In this document: in pieces, positions 1 through 10,526 of the stretch
Position numbering within the stretch: position 1 is the first letter of the stretch
How the letters are laid out: each line of letters starts with the position of its first letter
DNA from: Pseudomonas sp. Irchel 3E20
Lineage (GTDB): Bacteria; Pseudomonadota; Gammaproteobacteria; Pseudomonadales; Pseudomonadaceae
Direction: 5' to 3'
DNA: 64,000 nucleotides
Assembly (NCBI RefSeq): GCF_900187645.1
Contig: NZ_FYEE01000006.1
Span: forward strand, 62,001-126,000
Program-made: the position numbers and the translations under genes
Notes under the pieces: generated by a model
Told to the model about the DNA's origin: nothing
Seen by the model: only the letters and a program-made list of their open reading frames with translations
Database searches by the model: none

Positions 1-1434
1 GGTGCCTTCGAGGTTGCCGGCGTCGAGCTTGCCGCTGGCGCTTTGGCCGTAGGAGGCGAGGATTTGCTGGATCAGCAGGTCGCGGTCAGCCGGTTTCATC
101 GACTTGATGCCAAAACGGTTCAGTTCCGCCGCCCAGCCATTGACGTTGGAGGCGTGGGTGAAATCCGCCGCCCCCGTGGACGTAACCTTGAACACCGTGG
201 TGTTTTGCACCAGGCCATCCTGGGTCGCGGGGGTGTGGCCCAGGGTGCCGCTTTTGCTCAGCACCACGGTTTTGTCCAGCACCGGCGCCGGCAAAAAGCC
301 TGCCGAGATGCCTTCGGCGGTGGAGTCCAGGTACAGGTCCAGGCTCGGCACGTAGGTGATGGCGTGGTTGAGCACGCCCAGGGTCGGCACCTTGGCCAAG
401 GTGTAGGCGTTGCCCAGGTTGACCAGGGCCGGCGTACTGTCGATACCGGCCGCGGCCAGCAAGGCTTCGAGCAAAGCGACGTGGTCTTTGCAGTCGCCAT
501 AGCGATTGGCCAGGATGGTCTTGGCCGAATGCGGCACCACACCGCCAGCGCCCATGTACACGGCAACGTAGCGGATGTTCTTGCGCACCCAGTCGCTCAG
601 GGCCAGGGCCTTGGCGCGGGGGCTATCCAGCTTGGCGGTGAGGGAGGCGGCCAGTTCGCGGATCTCGGCGGTCTGCTCGACCTTGGCCCGCGCGTCGTAG
701 GCCTTGGCGAACGCAGCGAAGTCACTGAAGGTGGATACCGCCAGGAACTGGCCGTAGTCGAGGTACGACACCGCGCCCTGCTCGATGCGCGCCTTGTCGG
801 CGGGCACATAGTCCCAGCGATAGACCTTGCGCCCCGGCGCCGCCGCAGGCGTGGACGCGGTAAAGCCGCGGGCATCGGCGTGCAGCGGCATATCCGCCGG
901 CAGGTCGTAGATCAGGCTGAACGCTTGGGTGGGGTGGAAGGCTGGGAACGACAGGTCTTCAAACTGGCCCGGGAACAGTGCCGTGGTGCGGTTTTTCTTG
1001 TACTGCAACACCAGGCGATCGCCCACCGCCACTTCGGGGAAGATCACCACTTTGACCCGGGTGTCCTGGAACATCGGCGCGCCGGAAGAAGCCTGCTCCT
1101 GCTGCTCCTTGATCTGCTCGGCCAGCACCGGCACTTTGCGCCCGTCGGGTTTTTGCGTGTACGCCTGCACCACGTCGAGGGTTTCCAGGGTGCGGTTGTA
1201 GCTCAGCGACCGTTGCGCCTGTTCCTTGATCGCTCGCTCTTCGTTGATGAGCAGTACGGTTTCGGCGCTGACCACAAAGCTGCCGTCGGCATTAATCACG
1301 TTGCTCTGGGTTTCTTTCTCGATGGTCACCGAGCGGTCGGTGCCGTCATCGCGGGCGTGGGCCGTGCCCAGGCTCAGGGCCAGGACGACCAACGCGGCGA
1401 AAAGGCGCGCCGGGGAAAAAGCTGAAAACTGCAT
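1..1434 (-). CDS. DUF3857/transglutaminase-like periplasmic protein, C-terminus cut off by window edge
   Basis: The first 478 codons are visible; the gene runs off the left edge with no stop codon. It opens with a Sec-type signal peptide (basic start, hydrophobic core, cleavage likely after SLGTAHA, about residue 26). A beta-rich region matching the DUF3857 type follows to about residue 280, then a transglutaminase core. The core has the signature NRYGDCKDH with the putative nucleophile Cys315, a His357 in LNHAITY and an Asp around 370, which is the Cys-His-Asp triad of the superfamily. Such proteins are exported and poorly characterised; a role in the envelope is inferred. The ATG at 1434 is chosen because it begins the signal peptide. 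Its ribosome site is weak (GGAC). Confidence is high for the family and low for the function. Confidence 0.8.
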   Translation of the reverse strand, partial: MQFSAFSPARLFAALVVLALSLGTAHARDDGTDRSVTIEKETQSNVINADGSFVVSAETVLLINEERAIKEQAQRSLSYNRTLETLDVVQAYTQKPDGRKVPVLAEQIKEQQEQASSGAPMFQDTRVKVVIFPEVAVGDRLVLQYKKNRTTALFPGQFEDLSFPAFHPTQAFSLIYDLPADMPLHADARGFTASTPAAAPGRKVYRWDYVPADKARIEQGAVSYLDYGQFLAVSTFSDFAAFAKAYDARAKVEQTAEIRELAASLTAKLDSPRAKALALSDWVRKNIRYVAVYMGAGGVVPHSAKTILANRYGDCKDHVALLEALLAAAGIDSTPALVNLGNAYTLAKVPTLGVLNHAITYVPSLDLYLDSTAEGISAGFLPAPVLDKTVVLSKSGTLGHTPATQDGLVQNTTVFKVTSTGAADFTHASNVNGWAAELNRFGIKSMKPADRDLLIQQILASYGQSASGKLDAGNLEGT

Positions 1435-1534
1435 AAAGGTCCGTCTTCTCTAAATGGGAAACGTTCGCAATATACAGCATGAAACTGGCCATCATTTACC
1501 CATCACCGAAAAAAAACCATTTCCCCTCAACTAC

Positions 1535-2377
1535 CTACGCCTTGGGCACGGTGGCTTCGCTGCGGATTTGCGCATGGCTGAGCAAGGCAAAGATGAAGCT
1601 GCCGCCAATGATGTTGCCCGCCAGCGTCGGCCCGGCGAAGCCCAGCCAGAAGTCCTTCCAGCCCAGTTCCCCGGCGAACACCAGGTACGACACCTCCGCC
1701 GAGCCGACGACGATGTGGGTGAAATCCCCCAGGGCCATCAGGTAGGTGATGAGGATGATGATCCACATCTTGGCGCTCTCCATGGACGGGATCATCCACA
1801 CCATAGTGGCGATCATCCACCCGGAAATAATGCCCTTGGCGAACATCTGGCCGGTGTGGTTTTCCATGACCTTGCGCCCGATTTCCAGGAAGGCCAGGTC
1901 GGTTTTGCTGTCGAAGATCGGCAAGTGCAGCATCACGTAGGCCACCAGCAAGGTGCCGCACAGGTTACCCACCAGCACCACGGACCACAGGCGGATCAAG
2001 CGGGCGAAGTTGTTCAGCGACGGCTTGGTCATCACCGGCAGCACGGCAGTCAGGGTGTTTTCGGTGAACAGTTGCTGGCGCGCCAGGATCACCGCGAGAA
2101 ACCCCGCGCAATAGCCGAAACTGGCGATCACCTTGAAGCCCTCGCCGTCCGGCAGGCGCGAGTTGAGCAAGCCCATCGCCATCAGCGACAGGCCCATGGT
2201 CAACCCCGCCGCCAGCGCCGACCACCAGAGCGCGGCGATGCTGCGCTCCAGCTCCTGCTCGCCCTGGGCGCGGATGATTTCGTGCAACACCGCCGCGCGG
2301 GGCGGCTGGTTTTTGTCGACTTCGTGCTGCTCGCGGGCCGACAGATTGGGGGTCTTGCCGTCGTTTGGCGTGGCCAT
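1535..2377 (-). CDS. Formate/nitrite transporter (FNT) family channel
   Basis: This 280-residue polytopic membrane protein has about six hydrophobic segments after a charged cytosolic N-terminus of about 50 residues. Segments such as LAAGLTMGLSLMAMGLL and FAKGIISGWMIATMVWMIP fit the pentameric formate/nitrite channel family, which moves small monovalent anions (formate, nitrite, hydrosulfide) across the inner membrane. The substrate cannot be told from sequence. The frame stays open upstream to 2497, but the ATG at 2377 (start MATPNDGKTP) has an AGGA ribosome site and avoids overlap with the upstream toxin-like gene. It lies 73 bp downstream of that gene on the same strand, with no visible terminator between them. 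Confidence 0.85.
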   Translation of the reverse strand: MATPNDGKTPNLSAREQHEVDKNQPPRAAVLHEIIRAQGEQELERSIAALWWSALAAGLTMGLSLMAMGLLNSRLPDGEGFKVIASFGYCAGFLAVILARQQLFTENTLTAVLPVMTKPSLNNFARLIRLWSVVLVGNLCGTLLVAYVMLHLPIFDSKTDLAFLEIGRKVMENHTGQMFAKGIISGWMIATMVWMIPSMESAKMWIIILITYLMALGDFTHIVVGSAEVSYLVFAGELGWKDFWLGFAGPTLAGNIIGGSFIFALLSHAQIRSEATVPKA

Positions 2378-2450
2378 GGTATTCCTGGGGCGAAGGGGGG
2401 CGTACAGGTACGACCTCCCGCGCCGCAGGCTGTTCGGTGGTGCCGTGCAA

Positions 2451-5400
2451 TCAGGGCAAAGTCTCCTGGGGGAAGAACAACCCCTGCGCCGCCTCATGGT
2501 CGAGGGTGGTGCGCAGCACGTTGAGCACCTGTTCGTCGTTTCGGGCGTTACGGATTTGCTGGTCGAAGGTTTCGGAGTGGCGTACGTAGCGCTTCAGATG
2601 CGCCCGGGTAAAGCCCAGGCCCCGGCTGTCGGTGCGCTGAGGGGCATAGTGAAAATGGGCGAACCAGAGAATCTCCACCGCCGTGGGCGGCGCACCCACC
2701 GCCGGCACCTTACTGATGTAGAAGCTGCGAAACAGCGGCGGCGTGCCGGCGCCCGGCTCGCGCCCGGTGGCCAGCACTTCCTTGATTTCCACTACGCCCT
2801 CGTTCAGCAATTGGCGCACCCCGGCAGGGGTCGGGTCGCGGGCCAGAATCATGCGCTGCGCCACTTCGCGGCTCTTGTCGCTCAACTGCCGTGCCACACC
2901 ATCCATCTGGTTCATCAGGCTGACGTCCAGCACATCGCGGTCCTCGAACAGTTGGTAAAAAATCCGCAGTTCATCGGCCATGATTTCTGCCTCGGCCTGT
3001 AGCAACTGCACCGAGACCAATGGGTTGCTCTCCAGATTCGCCAGGTCGGCCAGACGCGCCTCGCCGCGGCGCAGCACGCGCAAGGCATTCATGTAGCGCA
3101 TCAGGGCTTGGCTGGGGCGCTCCACCGTCGGGGCCACCAAGTCCCAATGGATGTTTTGTTCAGAGATCGTTTTTCTCAACCCGGCGTAAGCCGCACCGGT
3201 ATAGGGGTCGATGAACTGCACAAAGCCATCCAGCGAAAACGTGAGCGAGCCGTCGTGACCCTCCAGCTCCGCGACACCCTCACGGCCCGTGCCCGGCTCG
3301 TTGCCGTTTTCCGGCTCACTGGCGGTGCTGCTACTGCTGCTACTGCTGGATGCGATGCGCTCACCCTTGACGGCTATCAGCAAGCCCAGGCGTTCATGGC
3401 GGATCAGCAACCGGTGCTCGCCCACCTCATCACTCTGCATGGCCGATGCCGGCGCGGTGGCCGCTCGGGCGTAATGCTCCAGGGTTTCGCCAACGATGTC
3501 CTGGCGCACGCCCAAGAGGAAAGCGCGGTATTCACTCAAGGCCGGTTGATCGACAAAACCGTTGAGTTCGCCCTCCAGCCTGTGCAAGCGCACATGTTCC
3601 CAGGCCAGGGCATCAATCACGTCGTTCAATACCCGGGCGCGGGTTTCCAGGCCCAGGGCCGGGGCGTCGAACAGCTCGCGGTACGTGGCCAGTTTCATCC
3701 GGCAATACAGGTTGGCCTGGGTCAGCAGGGCCAGGCCTTCGCGCTGATGGGGCGCGACCTGGGTCTTGAGGCACAGCAGCACCCGCGGGCGCAGGGACGC
3801 TTCCTGCCAGCGCGCGATCGCGGCCTTGCCCTTGAACTCGGGCGTGTCCAGGCGCGCCACATTGACATCGCCCGCCACCGCTTCCTTGAGCATCAGGGCG
3901 AAGGTTTGCTGCTCTTCCCGGCAAAGGGTTATCGCCTCGTCATGCAGGGCGACGATTTGGCCCAGGGTGGTGCGAAATTCCAGCGAGGGGTTGCGCTTGG
4001 CCACCTCCCCCAGGTTGAGGAAATAGCTGTGGCTGGGCGCCCCCGCCAAACGCTCGCAGATCAAATGGCGTTTTTGCTCCAGCAGGCGCACCTGGACGCG
4101 CAGGCAGTCCACCCGCCCAGCCATCAGCGCGCTGCGGGTCTTGGCATAGTGGCGCACTACCTCGAAGCGCCGCCGCTGTTCCAAGAGGTCCAGCAGTTCG
4201 CGCGACTGTTCGCCCTGCACCAGCGCCTTGGCCTGCTCGATCTCGATGCGTTTGAGGCGATTGTCAAAGCCGTTTTCCGCCAGGACCCTGGCGACCAAAC
4301 CCGCCTCCAGGTGCTCGCGAGCCTCGAAGGCCCGGTACAGGCTGGTGAAACGCTCCTTGAGCGTGATCTGGGCCTGGCTCACCTGCCCTTGCAGGCCCAG
4401 GCTGCCGCCGGCCAGGCGCAGGCGCAGGTCCAGCACCCACTGGCCGTTGCCCTGGGGCTTGAGCCACGGCCCTGGGCGAGCGTCGGTTGCTTGCACGCGC
4501 ACCCCGTCGGGCTGCCTCGTGACCGGGAACCAGCCATCGGCCAGGTTCGCGTACAGGCCAGTGGCGTTCTGATAGAGCCCGGCCAGTGTGCCCGCGCTGA
4601 GCCGTTGGGCGCCTTGCGGCGCGGGCACGGCAAAGCTTTTGAGGTCTGCCTCCTGGGCCGGGGTCAACCGGGTGGAGGTGAACACGAAGCCATAATCGAT
4701 CGGCACCGTGGCCGTGAGGCTGGCGTTCTGGGCTCGGGCCTCAGGCAATGGTTTGAGCGCCACGGCGGCTTCTTCGGCAGCGGGCACGGTCAACGCCTCG
4801 TCTACCTTCACGCGTTCCAGGCGTGCGCTGCTGATTTCGGTGCGGGAGTAGTGCATCAACACCAGCGCCATGTTCAAGAAGAACCCGGCCATCACCGCGC
4901 TCTTGTCCTGCGTCGGGTTGTTGTGGGCGGCGTTGATCTGCCCTTGCACATCCCAGGCCACCAGCATCCAGCCCACCACGGCGGCGGGGCCAGTGACGAA
5001 CGACAGCACGCTGTTCAAGCCCAGGGCCAAGCCCTCCAGGCGTCGCGCCCAGAGGTTCTCGCTGTTGGACACCGATTGGCGGTCCGCCAGCTCCAGGGTG
5101 GCGCGTACCTGGCTGTGGTAGAGGTGAGCGAGGTAGTCGCCCGAGACCTCATCGCGGCTCAGTAGCGCCGGCTTGCTGAACATGGCGTCGAACAGCATCG
5201 CCAGGCCATCGATGCTCTTGAAGTGCGGCACGTTGAACCCTTCCCCCTGGTACACCGTGCGCGCTTCGCGGCTCATCCAGGCCAGCACCTGCTGCTGCAA
5301 CGTTCCCGGTTGCTTTATGGCCTCGAACAGCGCCTCGTGCGAGCTGAACTCCAGCAGTTTCTCCTCGCTCATGGGCCGGTAGAGCAGGTGCGGGCCTTGC

Positions 5401-7142
5401 TCGAAGTCCTTGGGCCCGATCACGAACATGTTCAGCACGTTGTCCGGGCTGACATCGGCGCCCGTGCGAAAGCCAAGCGGGCGCAGCACGATGGCCTGGT
5501 CGCCGACATAACGCTGTTCCGGCGTCTCCCTGACCACCGCCGCCACGCAGTCGTAGCCCTTGCGCGTCACCCCGCCATGGCCGCGACACAGGGCTTGGAG
5601 GGCGACCATGGGCAACTCGATGCGCAACTGCTCGGCAAAGTGCTGGCTACGCCAGGCTACCTCGGCTTGATCGTCGCGCAGCTTGGCGCTGACCAGCTCC
5701 GGGTAGGTGCGGCCGATGTCGGCGTCGGTCACCAGTTTTTTGATTGCCTGGGCGTTCATCCATGCCGGCGGCGGGCTGCCGTCGCGCAACTGCACGCTGA
5801 TGGCATCGCCCGGCAGCGCCGCGAGGTTCTCCAGGGCGACTTCGAGCAGCGTGGTGATGACCTTCACCGGGAAGCCGCCCGCCGCCGACGCGCCGCGCAC
5901 CGTGTGGATGGTGAGCTGCACGTCATCGGGCTGGACGTCACTGGCCTGGGGATACTGCGCGACCAAGCGTTCACGGGTGAAATCGAGAATCGTCGGCACG
6001 CCCTCGTTGAAAAACTTCCAGCCCGCACGTGCGGTCAGTTCAGCCATTTGGCGCATCTGTTGGCTGAACAGGCTGCGCAAATCCCGGTCGACCTGCTTGA
6101 GCCACGACGGTAAGGCACTGTAGAGACGTTGCAGGTCGTGGTTATCGGCCAGTTGCAGGCTGTCGAAATCGCCTGTGATCCAAGAATGCGCACCCTTGAG
6201 CGCAGCACTGCCCCAGAAGGGAAACTGCCGGCCATAGTTGGCCAGCTGCCCCAGGTCGGCCAGTTGCTTGGCCAGGAAGGTCAGGGCAAAGCTGTCGAAA
6301 ATATTGGCTCCGGGTTCGTACAGGCGCCATTGCATCGCTTTCCCCGGCCGCAGGCCCGTCAACCACCTGGGCAGCGCCGCGCCCAAGGCTGCGCGGGAGT
6401 CGAACACCTCGACCCCCGCGCCCAGGGTGAACAGCAACACGTGCTCGCCCGAAGCCTTGGGCGCGATCAGCACCATGCCCCGCAGCAGCTCCAGATGGGG
6501 GCTGCCCTCCTCGCCCCACTGGTCGACCAGGTAGGCGCGCACGCCGGATTGGCGCAGGTTGTTGTCCGCCACCTGCACCACGTCACTGACCATCTGCTGC
6601 TGGTCGACATCCAGCGTGGCGGTTTGTGCGGCCACGTCCCTGAAACCGTCCTTGAGCAGCCCCGCCAAGGCCTCGAAACGGCTTTTAGCCTGGTACGAAA
6701 GGCTCGTCCAATCCTCGATCAAGGCGCTCTGGCAGGTGCGTAGCAACTGCGCGCCACGGGCGTTGATCGCGGTTTCGGCGTCGAAGGGCTTGAGGGCGCC
6801 GGCCCGTGGCGGATGGCGGGCAGGCTCGTCGGTGATGACCTCACCATTACCGAAATCGACGTGTTTATCGTCGACGAAACGTTGGATCAACACCTCCACC
6901 AGCGGCGTGTGGGCGGCCGGTAGGGCCGTGATGACCTTGTTCTCATAGTGATAGCGCGGGGTCAGCAGCACGGGGAGTTGGTCGGTGATGTCCAGGTTCG
7001 GGTAGCTATCGAGCAGGCTGCGGCGCAGGTCCCGGGCGACAGCCTGGACCAGGGTCGAGCGCTCGGCGAACAGCGTCTGGATCTTCACGGCCAGGGCCGC
7101 CAGGGGCACGTAGTGGGACGGGCCGTTAGGTGTCAGGGCCAT
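2451..7142 (-). CDS. Giant dermonecrotic-toxin-domain-like protein (1563 aa)
   Basis: This 1563-residue protein has no Sec signal. It resembles the large Pseudomonas proteins annotated with dermonecrotic-toxin (DUF6543-type) domains. The N-terminal ~690 residues are soluble and alpha/beta in character. Residues ~700-760 carry two hydrophobic stretches (LNSVLSFVTGPAAVVGWML and GFFLNMALVLM), which may be a membrane-insertion hairpin. The C-terminal half is helical and charged, broken at ~1262-1270 by a run of eight serines and a Glu/Asn/Gly linker, a possible domain hinge. No catalytic motif could be assigned. No secretion, immunity or chaperone gene is adjacent: the downstream neighbour is an FNT channel and the upstream neighbour a thioesterase. 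The toxin role is inferred from family resemblance only. It could equally be an interbacterial or anti-eukaryotic effector or an orphan. Confidence 0.6.
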   Translation of the reverse strand: MALTPNGPSHYVPLAALAVKIQTLFAERSTLVQAVARDLRRSLLDSYPNLDITDQLPVLLTPRYHYENKVITALPAAHTPLVEVLIQRFVDDKHVDFGNGEVITDEPARHPPRAGALKPFDAETAINARGAQLLRTCQSALIEDWTSLSYQAKSRFEALAGLLKDGFRDVAAQTATLDVDQQQMVSDVVQVADNNLRQSGVRAYLVDQWGEEGSPHLELLRGMVLIAPKASGEHVLLFTLGAGVEVFDSRAALGAALPRWLTGLRPGKAMQWRLYEPGANIFDSFALTFLAKQLADLGQLANYGRQFPFWGSAALKGAHSWITGDFDSLQLADNHDLQRLYSALPSWLKQVDRDLRSLFSQQMRQMAELTARAGWKFFNEGVPTILDFTRERLVAQYPQASDVQPDDVQLTIHTVRGASAAGGFPVKVITTLLEVALENLAALPGDAISVQLRDGSPPPAWMNAQAIKKLVTDADIGRTYPELVSAKLRDDQAEVAWRSQHFAEQLRIELPMVALQALCRGHGGVTRKGYDCVAAVVRETPEQRYVGDQAIVLRPLGFRTGADVSPDNVLNMFVIGPKDFEQGPHLLYRPMSEEKLLEFSSHEALFEAIKQPGTLQQQVLAWMSREARTVYQGEGFNVPHFKSIDGLAMLFDAMFSKPALLSRDEVSGDYLAHLYHSQVRATLELADRQSVSNSENLWARRLEGLALGLNSVLSFVTGPAAVVGWMLVAWDVQGQINAAHNNPTQDKSAVMAGFFLNMALVLMHYSRTEISSARLERVKVDEALTVPAAEEAAVALKPLPEARAQNASLTATVPIDYGFVFTSTRLTPAQEADLKSFAVPAPQGAQRLSAGTLAGLYQNATGLYANLADGWFPVTRQPDGVRVQATDARPGPWLKPQGNGQWVLDLRLRLAGGSLGLQGQVSQAQITLKERFTSLYRAFEAREHLEAGLVARVLAENGFDNRLKRIEIEQAKALVQGEQSRELLDLLEQRRRFEVVRHYAKTRSALMAGRVDCLRVQVRLLEQKRHLICERLAGAPSHSYFLNLGEVAKRNPSLEFRTTLGQIVALHDEAITLCREEQQTFALMLKEAVAGDVNVARLDTPEFKGKAAIARWQEASLRPRVLLCLKTQVAPHQREGLALLTQANLYCRMKLATYRELFDAPALGLETRARVLNDVIDALAWEHVRLHRLEGELNGFVDQPALSEYRAFLLGVRQDIVGETLEHYARAATAPASAMQSDEVGEHRLLIRHERLGLLIAVKGERIASSSSSSSSTASEPENGNEPGTGREGVAELEGHDGSLTFSLDGFVQFIDPYTGAAYAGLRKTISEQNIHWDLVAPTVERPSQALMRYMNALRVLRRGEARLADLANLESNPLVSVQLLQAEAEIMADELRIFYQLFEDRDVLDVSLMNQMDGVARQLSDKSREVAQRMILARDPTPAGVRQLLNEGVVEIKEVLATGREPGAGTPPLFRSFYISKVPAVGAPPTAVEILWFAHFHYAPQRTDSRGLGFTRAHLKRYVRHSETFDQQIRNARNDEQVLNVLRTTLDHEAAQGLFFPQETLP

Positions 7143-7257
7143 GATCGCCTCCTAGTAAAAGGTGCGGGCCCTGGACGCGGTATGGGTCAGTCAGCCCGTC
7201 GCCAAGCCTGGCGGGCGACGGGGTGGTAACGGTGGTAGCGGGGTATCGCGTGGCCGG

Positions 7258-7662
7258 TTACTCGCCGATGCCTTCGGCGCTGAACTGATCCTTCACGTAT
7301 TTGATTTCGGTGCGCCCGTGGGGCGCGGGCAGGCCGTCTTCACCGAGGTTGACGAAGACCATTTTTTCCACGGTGAGGATACTTTTGCGGGTGATCTTGT
7401 TGCGCACTTCACAGGTCAGGGTGATGGAGGTGCGGCCGAATTCGGTGGCAGTGATGCCCAACTCGATGATGTCACCCTGGCGCGAGGCGCTGACGAAGTT
7501 GATCTCGGAAATGTACTTGGTGACCACGCGCTGGTTACCCAACTGGACGATGGCGTAGATCGCCGCTTCTTCGTCGATCCAGCGCAGCAGGCTGCCGCCG
7601 AACAGCGTGCCGTTGGGGTTGAGGTCTTCGGGTTTGACCCATTTGCGGGTGTGGAAATTCAT
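7258..7662 (-). CDS. Acyl-CoA thioesterase, hot-dog fold (YciA/BFIT-like)
   Basis: This 134-residue single hot-dog domain protein hydrolyses acyl-CoA thioesters if it behaves like its family. The signature NPNGTLFGGSLLRWIDEEAA (residues ~14-33) holds the conserved Asn/Gly and the Asp/Glu region at the active site. The RTSITLTCEV strand is typical of the fold. The ATG at 7662 is preceded by CGGAG at a good distance and is preferred to the upstream in-frame ATG at 7686. The gene is monocistronic and divergent from the ahcY riboswitch region. Physiological substrate unknown. Confidence 0.85.
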   Translation of the reverse strand: MNFHTRKWVKPEDLNPNGTLFGGSLLRWIDEEAAIYAIVQLGNQRVVTKYISEINFVSASRQGDIIELGITATEFGRTSITLTCEVRNKITRKSILTVEKMVFVNLGEDGLPAPHGRTEIKYVKDQFSAEGIGE

Positions 7663-7709
7663 GGGGGGCTCCGAGGGGGTGGGCAATTTGCGGGGGGGTG
7701 TTGCCCTCC

Positions 7710-7776
7710 CAGCTTCGAGTTTTGAGCGCCAAGCTGCAAGTTAAAAGCGCTCCTGCCCTTACTTGCCGCTTGCAGC

Positions 7777-7798
<22 letters not shown>
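7710..7798. repeat. AGCTTGCAGCTT-type palindromic repeat upstream of ahcY
   Basis: This stretch contains GCCAAGCTGCAAG on one side and CTTGCCGCTTGCAGCTTGCAA on the other, an imperfect inverted pair. Closely related units occur at 9390-9560 and 10423-10486, and a half unit near 35500. The right arm overlaps the candidate -35 box of the ahcY promoter. Confidence 0.6.
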
Positions 7799-9387
<1,589 letters not shown>

Positions 9388-9560
9388 CAGCAGCGGCAAG
9401 CGGCAAGCTTCAAGCGGCAAGTAAAGGCGATGCGTTTACTGGTGGCTTGAAGCTTGTGGCTTGCTACTTCATCGCTCATTGAGCAGCTACAAGCGGTGAG
9501 CTTCAAGCCACAAGACCCGGCGCCCCGCCCTCTTGCCGCTTAAAGCTTGCAGCTTTTGGC
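9388..9560. repeat. Cluster of AGCTTGCAGCTT-type repeats between ahcY and metF
   Basis: The spacer is almost entirely alternating arms such as CAAGCGGCAAGCTTCAAGC, GGCTTGAAGCTTGTGGCTTGC and GCTTAAAGCTTGCAGCTTTTGG. These can fold into hairpins in either strand. No gene, promoter consensus or simple terminator is seen here, so ahcY and metF may be co-transcribed through it. Confidence 0.65.
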
Positions 9561-9573
9561 TGGAGATTCCGAC

Positions 9574-10419
9574 ATGTCCCAAGACCGTCGCTACAGCTTC
9601 GAGTTCTTTCCGACCAAGACCGATGCCGGGCACGAAAAACTGCTCGCCACCGCCCGTCAACTGGCCGGCTACAACCCCGACTTCTTCTCCTGCACCTACG
9701 GTGCCGGGGGTTCGACCCGCGACCGCACGATCAACACCGTGCTGCAGCTGGAAAGTGAAGTAAAAATCCCTGCTGCGCCGCACCTGTCCTGCGTCGGCGA
9801 CAGCAAGGCCGACCTGCGTGGCCTGCTGGCCCAGTACCAGGAAGCGGGCATCAAGCGCATCGTCGCCCTGCGCGGCGACCTGCCGTCAGGCATGGGCATC
9901 GCCAGCGGCGAGTTGCGCTACGCCAATGACCTGGTGAGCTTCATCCGCGAAGAAAGCGGCGATCACTTCCACATCGAAGTGGCGGCTTACCCGGAGATGC
10001 ACCCACAAGCGCGTAATTTCGAAGACGATCTCGTCAACTTCGTGCGCAAGGCCAACGCCGGCGCCGACAGTGCCATCACTCAGTACTTCTTCAACGCCGA
10101 CAGCTACTTCTACTTCGTCGAGCGGGTACGGGCGATGGGCGTGAACATCCCGATCGTGCCCGGCATCATGCCGATCACCAACTACAGCAAGCTGGCGCGC
10201 TTCTCCGACGCCTGCGGGGCAGAAATCCCACGCTGGGTGCGCAAGCAACTGGAAGCCTACGGCGATGACGTCAAGAGCATCCAGGCCTTCGGCGAAGAGG
10301 TCATCACCCAGATGTGCGAACGCCTGCTGCAAGGCGGCGCACCAGGGCTGCACTTCTACACCCTCAACCAGGCCGAACCGAGCCTGGCGGTATGGAACAA
10401 CCTCAAGCTGCCACGGTAA
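9574..10419 (+). CDS. metF: 5,10-methylenetetrahydrofolate reductase
   Basis: This 281-residue FAD enzyme reduces 5,10-methylene-THF to 5-methyl-THF, the methyl donor for homocysteine methylation. The start MSQDRRYSFEFFPTKTDAG contains the catalytic-region signature SFEFFPTK, including the conserved Glu. The middle carries RGDLPSG and ITQYFFNAD, both family hallmarks. The length fits bacterial MetF (about 280-300). The ATG at 9574 is chosen over an in-frame ATG at 9547, because GGAG lies upstream and the family begins at this point. It lies downstream of ahcY across a repeat-filled spacer, and the pairing makes metabolic sense. Confidence 0.95.
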   Translation: MSQDRRYSFEFFPTKTDAGHEKLLATARQLAGYNPDFFSCTYGAGGSTRDRTINTVLQLESEVKIPAAPHLSCVGDSKADLRGLLAQYQEAGIKRIVALRGDLPSGMGIASGELRYANDLVSFIREESGDHFHIEVAAYPEMHPQARNFEDDLVNFVRKANAGADSAITQYFFNADSYFYFVERVRAMGVNIPIVPGIMPITNYSKLARFSDACGAEIPRWVRKQLEAYGDDVKSIQAFGEEVITQMCERLLQGGAPGLHFYTLNQAEPSLAVWNNLKLPR

Positions 10420-10422
10420 GGT

Positions 10423-10486
10423 CAGCTGCAAGTTACAAGCTGTAAGCAGCAAGCTCTTGCAGCTTGTCGCTTACAGCTCGCAGCTG
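10423..10486. repeat. Long hairpin-forming palindromic repeat after metF
   Basis: This is a nested inverted repeat. CAGCTGC (10423-10429) pairs with GCAGCTG (10480-10486). AGCTGTAAGC (10438-10447) pairs with GCTTACAGCT (10469-10478). AAGCT/AGCTT pairs close to the tip. It belongs to the same repeat family as the ahcY-metF spacer and could slow or end metF transcription, although no U-tract follows. Confidence 0.65.
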
Positions 10487-10526
10487 CTTTCTGGCTCTTT
10501 GCCATATCTCGTCGTAATCTCAAGGC

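Noticed and set aside
43..1425. 460-codon plus-strand frame opposite the first gene
   Set aside because: The minus-strand reading gives a signal peptide, DUF3857 region and transglutaminase motif without a stop. The plus-strand product is low-complexity nonsense.
3108..5165. 685-codon plus-strand open frame opposite the toxin-like gene
   Set aside because: The composition is that of a GC-rich antisense shadow (Gln/His/Arg-rich). The minus-strand product is the coherent protein.
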